Source of the DNA: Caulobacteraceae bacterium | GTDB taxonomy: Bacteria > Pseudomonadota > Alphaproteobacteria > Caulobacterales > Caulobacteraceae | Direction of reading: 5' to 3' | Assembly: GCA_003161535.1 (NCBI GenBank) | Contig: PMOM01000040.1 | Coordinates: forward strand, 762-7,170 | Length of the DNA stretch: 6,409 nucleotides | Part shown: positions 1 through 5,930 of the stretch, one piece after another | How positions within the stretch are numbered: position 1 is the stretch's first letter | Layout: each line of letters opens with the position of its first letter | The notes under the pieces: generated by a model | What the model was told of the DNA's origin: nothing | Database searches by the model: none | Seen by the model: only the letters and a program-made list of their open reading frames with translations | Translations under genes and position numbers: made by a program

Positions 1-1200
1 ATCGCCAACGGCGCCTTGGCCGAAAACATCAACGGAGTGCGCACCGTCCAGGAAACCCGCCGCGAGGCGATGAACTTTGAACTTTACGAGGAAAAGGCGC
101 GGGAGAATTTCGAGGCCGCGGTCGGCTCGGCGTGGCTGGCACAGATCATGACGCCCACGGTGGACATCCTCACCGGCGTGGCCATGGCCTGCATCATCGT
201 GGTCGGTGGCAACGAGGTCCTGGGCGGCGCCCTGCGGGTCGGCGTGCTGGTGACGTTCATCCTCTCGGTGCAGAGGTTCTTCGAACCGGTGCGGCTGCTT
301 TCCATGCAGTACACGGTGATGCAGCGGGCGATGGCGGCGGGCTACCGCATCTTCGAGGTGCTGGACGTGCCGGTGACCATCGCCGACGCCCCCGGCGCCA
401 TCGTCTTGAAGGACATCCAATCGACCGTCGAGCTTGATCATGCGACCTTCGGCTATGCGCCCGGCCGCCCCATCCTGCACGACATCAGCCTGAAGGTGGA
501 ACCGCGCGAGGTGGTGGCGCTGGTGGGTCCCACCGGATCGGGCAAGACCAGCATCACCGCCCTGGTCCATCGCTTCTATGAGGTCGACGCCGGACGCGTG
601 CTGGTGGGCGGCCACGATGTGCGCGACGTAACCCTTAGCTCCCTGGGCGCCCTGGTCGGCATGGTGCTTCAGGAGCCATTCCTGTTTTCCGGCACCATCG
701 AGGAGAACATCCGCTACAGCACCAGCGGAGCCACTCGAGACGACGTCATCGCCGCGGCCAAGGCGGTCAGCGCCCACGAATTCATCGCCCGGCTGCCGCA
801 AGGCTATGACAGTCTGCTGGGACAGCGTGGACGCAACCTTTCGGTGGGCCAGCGCCAGCTGATTTCCTTTGCCCGCGCCCTGGTGGCCGATCCGCAAATC
901 CTCATCCTGGACGAGGCCACCGCCAATATCGACAGCTTCACAGAGCAGGCCATCCAGAAGGCCCTGAAGGTTCTGTTCGCCGGCCGCACCTGCCTCGTCA
1001 TCGCCCACCGCCTGGCCACGGTGCGCGACGCCGACCGGATCATCGTGCTCAACCAGGGCCGCATCGTCGAGGAAGGTCCCCACGAGGCCTTGATCCGGAA
1101 CGAGGGCCTCTATGCGAAGCTCTACGCCTCAAGCCACGGTTCCTTCGATGATCTGACCGGCGAAGACGAGGGGGCGCAGCGCGAGCTGACGCCGACCTAG
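1..1200 (+). CDS. ABC exporter, fused permease/ATPase, 5'-truncated by window edge
   Basis: This is the C-terminal 399 residues of a type I ABC exporter half-transporter; the frame is open from base 1, so the start and roughly the first 200 residues lie outside the window. The visible membrane part covers the cytoplasmic loop after an earlier helix and what should be the last two transmembrane helices (about bases 130-300). The ATPase domain is complete: A-loop tyrosine in FGYAPG, Walker A GPTGSGKT (526-549), Q-loop glutamine (670-672), signature LSVGQ (838-852), Walker B ILILDE with the catalytic glutamate (898-915), D-loop, and H-loop histidine (1006-1008). All catalytic residues are present, so it should hydrolyse ATP. 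By family, such proteins dimerise in the inner membrane and export lipids, drugs or peptides; the substrate cannot be told here. An acidic tail (DDLTGEDEG) ends the protein. A paired exporter half-gene could lie upstream, unseen. Confidence 0.95.
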   Translation: MANGALAENINGVRTVQETRREAMNFELYEEKARENFEAAVGSAWLAQIMTPTVDILTGVAMACIIVVGGNEVLGGALRVGVLVTFILSVQRFFEPVRLLSMQYTVMQRAMAAGYRIFEVLDVPVTIADAPGAIVLKDIQSTVELDHATFGYAPGRPILHDISLKVEPREVVALVGPTGSGKTSITALVHRFYEVDAGRVLVGGHDVRDVTLSSLGALVGMVLQEPFLFSGTIEENIRYSTSGATRDDVIAAAKAVSAHEFIARLPQGYDSLLGQRGRNLSVGQRQLISFARALVADPQILILDEATANIDSFTEQAIQKALKVLFAGRTCLVIAHRLATVRDADRIIVLNQGRIVEEGPHEALIRNEGLYAKLYASSHGSFDDLTGEDEGAQRELTPT

Positions 1201-1227
1201 TTGGCTTGCGGGAGGCCAAATCCTTGG

Positions 1228-1252
1228 GCCAGCCACTGGAACAATGGCTGGC
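1228..1252. terminator. Possible terminator hairpin after the ABC exporter gene
   Basis: A perfect 8-base inverted repeat, GCCAGCCA and TGGCTGGC, flanks a 9-base loop, starting 27 bases after the exporter stop codon. There is no run of T after either arm, so it is not a classic intrinsic terminator. It could be a weak terminator, an mRNA-stabilising hairpin or a protein-binding site. The position between two genes is the main support. Confidence 0.3.
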
Positions 1253-1272
1253 GCCATACTAGGTTCGTGGGC

Positions 1273-1290
1273 GGCGCGGTCTGACGCGCC
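1273..1290. other. Small GC inverted repeat just upstream of the lemA ribosome site
   Basis: GGCGCG and CGCGCC form a 6-base perfect stem with a 6-base loop, ending 3 bases before the GGGG of the likely ribosome-binding site (1294-1298) of the lemA-family gene. Such a stem could modulate translation initiation, but short GC palindromes are frequent by chance in DNA of this composition. Confidence 0.2.
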
Positions 1291-1304
1291 CGTGGGGAAA
1301 ACCG

Positions 1305-1976
1305 ATGCACAAGACCTTTCGCCGATGGGCTCAACTGGCCGTCGTCGCCATCCTGCCGCTGGCCTTGGCCGGTTGCGGCATCAACGCCATTCCCACCAAG
1401 CAGGAAGCGGCCAAGGCCCGGTGGGCGGACGTCCAGAGCGACTATCAGAGGCGCTCGGACCTGATTCCCAACCTGGTGGCCACGGTGAAGGGCTTCGCGG
1501 CGCAGGAAAAAAGCGTGCTGGTGGAAGTCACCCAGGCCCGGGCCAGCGCCACCCAGGTCAAGGTCGACGCCTCGACGATCACCGACCCGGCCACCTTCGC
1601 CCGCTATGAGCAGGCGCAGAATCAGCTCTCCGGCGTACTCGGCCATCTGTTGGCGATCACCGAAAACTATCCGAACCTGAAATCCAACGAGAACTTCATG
1701 GCCCTGCAATCGCAGCTTGAGGGGACGGAAAATCGCATCACCGTGGCCAGGCGCGACTACAACGCCGCCGTGCAGGACTACAACACCACCCTGCGGGTCT
1801 TCCCCACATCGATCTGGGCGGCGACTTTCTATCACAATGAAAAGCCGATGGCTTTGTTCTCCGCCACCGCTTCGGCGCAGTCGGCCCCGACGGTGAGCTT
1901 CGACACCTCAGTCCCCGGCGCCGCGCCGGGCTCGCCGCCGCCTGCCGCGCCGATGCCGCCAGCGGCCAATCCGTGA
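1305..1976 (+). CDS. lemA: LemA family lipoprotein
   Basis: A 223-residue LemA-family protein. The N-terminus is a lipoprotein signal: basic MHKTFRR, a hydrophobic stretch, then the lipobox LAGC with the lipidated cysteine predicted at residue 24. The mature part shows LemA hallmarks: DLIPNLVATVKGF (52-64), ENYPNLKSNENF (120-131), the QLEGTENRI segment (137-145), then RRDYNAAVQDYN (about 149-160) and the FPTSIWA segment. The family fold is a helical bundle. The last 25 residues are Pro/Ala/Ser-rich and probably flexible. The ATG has a GGGGA ribosome-binding site at 1294-1298. It is first gene of a three-gene operon; its stop overlaps the next start by four bases. LemA proteins are widespread and often sit beside TPM-domain genes, but their biochemical role is not settled. 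The symbol denotes the family, not the unrelated sensor kinase once called lemA in Pseudomonas. Confidence 0.93.
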   Translation: MHKTFRRWAQLAVVAILPLALAGCGINAIPTKQEAAKARWADVQSDYQRRSDLIPNLVATVKGFAAQEKSVLVEVTQARASATQVKVDASTITDPATFARYEQAQNQLSGVLGHLLAITENYPNLKSNENFMALQSQLEGTENRITVARRDYNAAVQDYNTTLRVFPTSIWAATFYHNEKPMALFSATASAQSAPTVSFDTSVPGAAPGSPPPAAPMPPAANP

Positions 1977-2737
1977 GCCGCCTGGCGGGCCTTCTGGGCC
2001 TGTTGGCTGTCCTCATTTGCGCGCCGGCCTGGGCGGCTCCGCAGTTTCCCCCCCTGACCGGCCGGGTGGTGGACAACGCCCATGTCCTCAATCCCCAGAC
2101 CCAGGCCGATCTGACCGCCAAGCTCGCGGTGCTGGAGCAGCAAACGACGCGGCAGCTGGTCGTCGTCACCCTGCCTTCCCTGGGCGGCTATGACATTTCC
2201 GACTACGGCTACCAGCTCCTGCGCCATTGGGGCATCGGCCAGAAGGGCCAGAACAACGGCGCGGTGTTCATCATCGTTCCGACCGAGCACAAGGTGCGCA
2301 TCGAGGTCGGCTACGGCCTTGAAGCGGTGCTCACCGACGCGGTCTCCAGCGTCATCCTGCAGCGCGCCGTCCTGCCCAAGTTCCGCGCCGGCGACGTCCA
2401 GGGCGGCATTGTCGACGGGACGGGCGCCATCATCGCCCAGCTTGGCCCCGATCAGGCCGCCGCCCAGGTCGCGGTGACCCAGGCCGAACAGGCGCCCGTC
2501 CGGCACTTCAATCCCCTGGGGGCGATATTCCCCATCATCTTCCTGGGCTTTCTGCTCTCTTCCATCTTCCGTCGCGGAGGCGGCGGCGGCATGGGCCTGT
2601 TGCTGCCGATGATGATCCTCGGCGGCGCGCGCGGCGGATGGGGCGGCGGCGGCTTTGGCGGTGGCGGGTTTGGCGGCGGCGGCTTCAGCGGCGGCGGCGG
2701 CATGGGCGGCGGCGGCGGCGCCTCGGGGGGTTGGTAA
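1973..2737 (+). CDS. Secreted TPM-domain (YgcG-type) protein with glycine-rich C-terminus
   Basis: A 254-residue protein with a cleavable signal peptide (hydrophobic residues 4-19, likely cleavage after AWA at 21). The TPM domain spans about residues 30-160, with conserved VVDNAHVLN near the start, RQLVVVTLPSL, GIGQKGQNNGAVFIIV (87-102) and the GYGLE signature (113-117). A membrane helix follows at about 182-199 (AIFPIIFLGFLLSSIF), capped by two arginines, then a glycine-rich tail ending in SGGW, as is usual for this family. The domain should therefore lie outside the cytoplasm, anchored by the late helix. Some TPM domains have reported phosphatase activity (plant TLP18.3), but most bacterial members have no proven activity. 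The GTG start overlaps the lemA stop (GTGA) and has no clear ribosome site of its own, so translation is probably coupled to lemA. It belongs to the group of COG1512-like proteins often found next to LemA. Confidence 0.9.
   Translation: MSRLAGLLGLLAVLICAPAWAAPQFPPLTGRVVDNAHVLNPQTQADLTAKLAVLEQQTTRQLVVVTLPSLGGYDISDYGYQLLRHWGIGQKGQNNGAVFIIVPTEHKVRIEVGYGLEAVLTDAVSSVILQRAVLPKFRAGDVQGGIVDGTGAIIAQLGPDQAAAQVAVTQAEQAPVRHFNPLGAIFPIIFLGFLLSSIFRRGGGGGMGLLLPMMILGGARGGWGGGGFGGGGFGGGGFSGGGGMGGGGGASGGW
2642..2686 (+). repeat. Three tandem 15-base units encoding GGGGF
   Basis: Three consecutive 15-base units (2642-2656, 2657-2671, 2672-2686) each encode Gly-Gly-Gly-Gly-Phe in the tail of the TPM protein. They are followed by more glycine runs up to 2733, interrupted by Ser, Met and Ala-Ser. 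The units differ at third positions (ggc, ggt, ggg; ttt, ttc), so they are not exact recent copies, though the region could still slip in replication. Confidence 0.8.
2725..2730 (+). promoter_or_regulatory. Ribosome-binding site fixing the start of the membrane TPM gene
   Basis: A run of six G lies inside the last codons of the preceding gene, 8 bases before the ATG at 2739. This supports 2739 as the start rather than an upstream in-frame codon, which would fall within the glycine-coding repeats and add a low-complexity Ala-rich leader unlike the family. Confidence 0.6.
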
Positions 2738-2738
2738 A

Positions 2739-3425
2739 ATGTTGAGCGCCATCGAGGAAGACCGCATCGAGGCAGCGGTGAAGGCGGCCGAGGAGGGATC
2801 CTCCGGCGAAATCATCTGCGTGCTGGCGGCGGAGGTTTCCACCTATCGAGAGGTTCCCTTGGCCTGGGCGGCCGCCGCGGCTCTGGCCATGCCGCCCATC
2901 GCCCTGGCCTTTGGATTGCACCCTTTATCGATGGCAGCGGGCGCCGGGGTATGGATGGTCGCCCAGGCCGGCGCATTGGAAGGCGAATTGGCCCGGGCGC
3001 TGGGCCTCTACACCTTCGCCCAGCTGGCGCTGTTCATCTTCGTATTCCTGATCGTCGCCATTCCGGCGGTCCGGCGCCTGCTCACCCCGCGCAGCCTAAG
3101 GCGCCACCGCGTCGCCAGGGCCGCCCATCACCAGTTCGCGGCCATCAGCGCCCGCGCGGCGGGCAGCCAGACCGGCGTGTTGATCTTCGTCGCCGTCGAC
3201 GACCGGCAAGTGCAGATTCTCGCCGACGGGGCCATTCACGACAAAGTCGGCGAGCCGACATGGGCCCGCGCCGTCAAGGCGATCAGCGACGCCATGAGGG
3301 GCGGCCGTGACCCGACAGCGGGGATCATCGAAGCGGTGGAAATCTGCGGCGCGGCCCTGCGCGAACACTTCCCGGCGACGGGCCCGCGCGAACACGCCTT
3401 TTCACCAAGACCGCTGGATGTTTGA
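2739..3425 (+). CDS. Membrane protein with TPM-like domain split by transmembrane helices (COG3762-like)
   Basis: A 228-residue integral membrane protein. Residues 1-40 carry the first part of a TPM-like fold: a helix rich in Glu/Ala, then SSGEIICVLAAEVSTY (21-36). A hydrophobic block follows, with segments at about 41-60, possibly 63-80, and a strong one at 90-111 (ALFIFVFLIVAIPAV at its end). A basic stretch RRLLTPRSLRRHR (112-124) suggests that the part after it is cytoplasmic. The C-terminal part resumes the TPM-like pattern: TGVLIFVAVDDRQVQILAD (145-163), then DKVGEPTWARAV and a final helix. This matches the COG3762 type commonly found after LemA and COG1512 genes. The ATG follows the previous stop by one base. 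The frame stays open further upstream but that region is the shadow of the glycine tail. Function is unknown; membership of a complex with the two upstream products is inferred from gene order only. Confidence 0.85.
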   Translation: MLSAIEEDRIEAAVKAAEEGSSGEIICVLAAEVSTYREVPLAWAAAAALAMPPIALAFGLHPLSMAAGAGVWMVAQAGALEGELARALGLYTFAQLALFIFVFLIVAIPAVRRLLTPRSLRRHRVARAAHHQFAAISARAAGSQTGVLIFVAVDDRQVQILADGAIHDKVGEPTWARAVKAISDAMRGGRDPTAGIIEAVEICGAALREHFPATGPREHAFSPRPLDV

Positions 3426-3500
3426 GGGTCCGGCGCTCCTCAAGGCCTCTCCCGCAAGCAAAGGATGGGATGCTAAGACACGGCGTTAGTCGTGTGCCTT

Positions 3501-3505
3501 GGGAG
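3501..3505 (+). promoter_or_regulatory. Ribosome-binding site deciding the acyl-CoA synthetase start
   Basis: GGGAG lies 7 bases before the GTG at 3513, ideal spacing. The alternative in-frame GTG at 3492 has no good purine-rich site ahead of it and would place this motif inside the gene. The 3513 start also begins directly with the conserved helix (ETLLERLVAAAA). Confidence 0.6.
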
Positions 3506-3512
3506 TAGCGCC

Positions 3513-5060
3513 GTGGAAACTCTGCTTGAGCGATTGGTGGCCGCCGCCGCCACTGGCATGACCGCCAGCGTGTGGGCGAGCGAAAAGCCCGACGTCATCG
3601 CCATTCACGATCCCATCGGCACGCGCACCTTCGGCGAGGTGAACGCCAACGCCAATCGCGTCGTACGTCTGCTGCGCGCCCATGGCCTCAAGGCCGGCGA
3701 CGCCGTGGCGCTGATGTGCGGCAACCGCGCCGAATTCGTGGAAGTGCTCAGCGCCGTCCTGCGGGGGGGCTTTCGCGTCACGCCGGTCAACTGGCATCTG
3801 ACCGCCGACGAGGTCGAGTACATCATCAATGATTGCCAGGCCAAGGCTCTGATCGCCGAAACCCGCTATCCGGCCGCGGCCGCGGCCCAGACACCCCTCG
3901 TCGCGGTGAAAATCTCTATCGGCGAAGACACTGAGGGATTCATCCCCTACGCCGGCGCCCTGGCCGAGCTCGACGCAAGCGACATCGCCGATCCGGTGAT
4001 GGGCGGCGCCATGCTCTACACCTCGGGAACCACCGGGCGGCCCAAGGGGGTCTTCCGCAAGGCCAATACCACCGTCCTGCTGCCCGGGCCCGGCGAGCCC
4101 GACGACGTGCAAATGTGCGCCGGACCGGCCTATCACGCCGCCCCACTGGCTTTCGATGTCCGCTCGGCCATGGCCCAGGGAAACCCCCTGGTGTTCCTCG
4201 ACCGATGGGATTCGGAAGGCGTGCTGCAAACCATCGAGCGCTACCGCGTGACCCGCGCCCACATGGTGCCGATCATGTTCCAGCGCCTTTTGGCCCTGCC
4301 CGAGGCGGTGAAGGCCAAATACGACCTTTCCAGCCTGCGCTATCTGATCCACGGCGCGGCCCCATGCCCGCCGGAGGTCAAGAAGGCGATGATCGACTGG
4401 TTGGGGCCGATCATCCACGAATATTACGCCGGCTCGGAAGGCGGAGCGGGCTTCCTGATCAGTTCGCAGGAGTGGCTCGCCAAGCCGGGCACTGTGGGCA
4501 GGCTGCCGGCCCCCGACGCCGTCAAACTCATCGACGAAGAGGGAGGCGAGATCAGCGAGCGGGGCAAACCCGGGACGATCTATTTCCAGGTCTCGCCCAT
4601 CGCGCCCTTCGAATATTTCAACGACCCGGCCAAGACCGCCTCGGCGCACCGGGGAAACTATTTCACGCTGGGCGACGTGGGTTACCTCGACGACGACGAC
4701 TATCTCTTCCTCACCGGCCGGACCGCCGAGTGCATCATTTCGGGTGGGGTCAACATCTATCCCCAGGAAATCGACAACGAGATCATCAAGCATCCGGCGG
4801 TGGAGGACAGCTGCGCCATCGGCGTGCCCAACGACGAGTGGGGCGAGGAGGTCAAGGTGGTGGTCACCCTGCACCCGGGTCAGCAGCCCAGCGACACCCT
4901 GGGCGCCGAAATCCTCGCCTTCGCCAAGACGCGACTGGCCGGATTCAAGGCCCCCCGCTCCATCGCCTTCGCCGAGGAACTCCCGCGCAGCCCGGCGGGC
5001 AAGATCCAACGTGGCAAGGTGCGCGCGCCCTACTGGGCGGGCCGGGCGCGGCAGATCTAA
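3513..5060 (+). CDS. Acyl-CoA synthetase, AMP-forming (ANL superfamily)
   Basis: A 515-residue enzyme predicted to activate a carboxylic acid with ATP to an acyl-adenylate and transfer it to coenzyme A. Numbering from GTG 3513: P-loop MLYTSGTTGRPKGV (167-180), EYYAGSEGG (303-311) at the A5 position, GDVGYLD with the ribose-binding aspartate (388), hinge motif starting TGR (Arg 403) and continuing IISGGVNIYPQEID, and the C-terminal SPAGKIQRGK with the adenylation lysine at 497. All expected catalytic residues are present and the length is normal. The hinge motif reads GRTAEC where many relatives have GR.KD, a mild deviation. The A5 sequence and overall pattern resemble fatty-acid or ring/side-chain CoA ligases rather than acetyl-CoA synthetase, but the substrate cannot be assigned. 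A frame open to GTG 3492 would add seven residues. It begins 87 bases after the TPM operon, so read-through or its own promoter are both possible; no clear promoter is seen. Its stop interlocks with that of the opposing GNAT gene. Confidence 0.93.
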   Translation: METLLERLVAAAATGMTASVWASEKPDVIAIHDPIGTRTFGEVNANANRVVRLLRAHGLKAGDAVALMCGNRAEFVEVLSAVLRGGFRVTPVNWHLTADEVEYIINDCQAKALIAETRYPAAAAAQTPLVAVKISIGEDTEGFIPYAGALAELDASDIADPVMGGAMLYTSGTTGRPKGVFRKANTTVLLPGPGEPDDVQMCAGPAYHAAPLAFDVRSAMAQGNPLVFLDRWDSEGVLQTIERYRVTRAHMVPIMFQRLLALPEAVKAKYDLSSLRYLIHGAAPCPPEVKKAMIDWLGPIIHEYYAGSEGGAGFLISSQEWLAKPGTVGRLPAPDAVKLIDEEGGEISERGKPGTIYFQVSPIAPFEYFNDPAKTASAHRGNYFTLGDVGYLDDDDYLFLTGRTAECIISGGVNIYPQEIDNEIIKHPAVEDSCAIGVPNDEWGEEVKVVVTLHPGQQPSDTLGAEILAFAKTRLAGFKAPRSIAFAEELPRSPAGKIQRGKVRAPYWAGRARQI

Positions 5061-5500
5061 AGCGCGAAGGAATATCCCAAGGTCGCCGCTTCCGGCGCAG
5101 ACTCGTCCGCCCCTCCCGTTCCACCAACCGAAGCGTAGAGAGCCATGGCGGCGGCGTTGCCGCGATCGGTGAGCACCCAGGCGCCGGTGCAACCATGAGC
5201 CTTGCCCACGTCGAACAGGGCCCGCATCACCCCCTTGCCCAGGCCCCGGCGTTGGTGGGTCGGCGCGACCGCGACTTCGTTGATCCACAGCTCCGGGCGC
5301 TTGTCGGGATGAAAATAGTGAACCGCCGAGGCGAAGCCGACGACCACGCCGCCGTCGATCGCCACCGCGATGTGATGCCGTGGATCGCTCACAAACTCCC
5401 GGGCAAGATCAGGGTCGATCGGGTTGTCGAACACCTCCGGCGCGACGTTGGCGAGGATGCCTTCGTCGCCCCGCCGCAGGACCTTGATCTCGATCGCCAT
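5057..5500 (-). CDS. GNAT family N-acetyltransferase
   Basis: A 147-residue single-domain GNAT protein of usual length. The core strand and acetyl-CoA pyrophosphate loop are clear: INEVAVAPTHQRRGLGKGV (73-91), with QRRGLG as the (Q/R)xxGx(G/A) motif at 83-88. Motif B follows at GNAAAMALYASVGG (114-127). The arrangement, with a short acidic N-terminal segment FDNPIDPD (24-31) and the IAVAIDGGVVVGFASA strand pair (44-59), recalls the AAC(3)-I-like branch that includes aminoglycoside acetyltransferases. That likeness is by eye and too weak to call resistance; the substrate could be a small amine or a protein N-terminus. The ATG (complement of 5498-5500) has only a weak AGAG-like ribosome site. 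The stop codon (5057-5059) overlaps the stop of the convergent acyl-CoA synthetase. It is divergent from the VOC gene. Confidence 0.9.
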   Translation of the reverse strand: MAIEIKVLRRGDEGILANVAPEVFDNPIDPDLAREFVSDPRHHIAVAIDGGVVVGFASAVHYFHPDKRPELWINEVAVAPTHQRRGLGKGVMRALFDVGKAHGCTGAWVLTDRGNAAAMALYASVGGTGGADESAPEAATLGYSFAL

Positions 5501-5533
5501 GGAACTACTCTAGGTCAGGGAGGATGTTCGGCA
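5501..5533. promoter_or_regulatory. 33-base divergent junction between GNAT and VOC genes
   Basis: Start codons of two divergent genes lie only 33 bases apart. A normal promoter spans more than this together with leaders, so at least one promoter must lie inside the neighbouring coding sequence, or one gene must be leaderless or nearly so. I see no convincing -35/-10 pair. The clear element is the VOC ribosome site at 5517-5524. Confidence 0.45.
5517..5524 (+). promoter_or_regulatory. Strong ribosome-binding site of the VOC gene
   Basis: AGGGAGGA lies 9 bases before the ATG at 5534 and is the strongest Shine-Dalgarno-like sequence in the window. It fixes the VOC start at 5534, even though the same frame is open far upstream through the acyl-CoA synthetase region. 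Confidence 0.7.
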
Positions 5534-5917
5534 ATGGCCGCGCAACTCAACCACACGATCGTGCATTGCCGTGACAAGATGGCGTCGTCGAGCTTTCTGG
5601 CGGGGATGCTCGGACGGCCGCCGCCCAAATCATTCGCGCCGTTCCTGGCGGTGGAACTCGACAACGGCGTCTCGCTCGATTTCATGGAGACCGATGGCGC
5701 GATCACGCCGCAGCACTACGCCTTCCTGATTGAAGAGGCGGATTTCGACCGGGTGGTGGAACGCATTGCCCGCGCCGCTCTGGACCATTGGGCCGACCCG
5801 ATGCGCGCGCGGCCCGGCGAGATCAACCGCCGGGACGGCGGCCGAGGCGTTTACTTTCTCGATCCCGACGGCCACTTTCTGGAGGTCCTCACCCGCGCCC
5901 ACCCGAGCGGGGTCTGA
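5534..5917 (+). CDS. VOC superfamily (glyoxalase/dioxygenase fold) protein
   Basis: A 127-residue vicinal-oxygen-chelate protein made of two beta-alpha-beta-beta-beta modules. It starts with QLNHTIVHCRDK, where His7 is the first expected metal ligand. The second module begins HYAFLI with His61, and the end carries GVYFLDPDGHFLEVLTR with Glu117 as third ligand; the DPDGHFLE signature is typical of the superfamily. The His/His/Glu set suggests that a divalent metal is bound. The NRRDGGRGVYF stretch is shared with a broad group of uncharacterised small VOC proteins. The superfamily includes glyoxalase I, ring-cleavage dioxygenases, and fosfomycin and bleomycin resistance proteins; none of these can be chosen here. 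It converges on the hydrolase gene with 12 bases between the stops and is divergent from GNAT. Confidence 0.9.
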   Translation: MAAQLNHTIVHCRDKMASSSFLAGMLGRPPPKSFAPFLAVELDNGVSLDFMETDGAITPQHYAFLIEEADFDRVVERIARAALDHWADPMRARPGEINRRDGGRGVYFLDPDGHFLEVLTRAHPSGV

Positions 5918-5930
5918 AGGCGGGCCGCCT
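5918..5930. other. 13-base palindrome between convergent stop codons
   Basis: AGGCGG-G-CCGCCT is a perfect palindrome around one central base. As RNA it would fold to a 5-base stem with a GGC loop on either strand. It fills the space between the VOC stop (5915-5917) and the hydrolase stop (5930-5932). It lacks T-runs, so if it acts in termination it would be weak; chance is a real alternative. Confidence 0.3.

Noticed and set aside
2018..2020. Cys16 of the TPM protein as a lipidation site
   Set aside because: The preceding residues are VLI rather than a small residue at -1, and a normal signal peptidase site (AWA) follows at 19-21.
2655..2738. N-terminal extension of the membrane TPM gene
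   Set aside because: It would be an Ala-rich stretch read out of frame from the glycine repeats; ATG 2739 has a good ribosome site and starts the conserved domain.
1832..2842. Long minus-strand frame opposite the TPM gene
   Set aside because: Its Ala-rich start is the reverse reading of the glycine codon repeats, and the sense strand encodes a clear TPM protein with signal peptide.
3478..3495. Inverted repeat ACACG / CGTGT before the acyl-CoA synthetase
   Set aside because: Only five base pairs with an eight-base loop; common by chance and without a T-run.
3486..5288. 600-codon open frame on the minus strand opposite the acyl-CoA synthetase
   Set aside because: It is antisense to a gene with every ANL motif, shows no recognisable domain, and is rich in Gly, Arg, Asp and His as expected from reading GC-rich codons backwards. 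It also runs into the GNAT gene in another frame.
5484..5511. TTGATC and TACTCT as a promoter for the VOC gene
   Set aside because: Spacing is 16 bases, but the -10 matches poorly and transcription would start at or after the ribosome site, removing part of it.
4115..5533. Long plus-strand frame that would fuse about 470 residues to the front of the VOC protein
   Set aside because: The upstream part is Arg/Pro/Gly-rich shadow of the acyl-CoA synthetase and of antisense GNAT. The VOC fold and a strong ribosome site begin at 5534.
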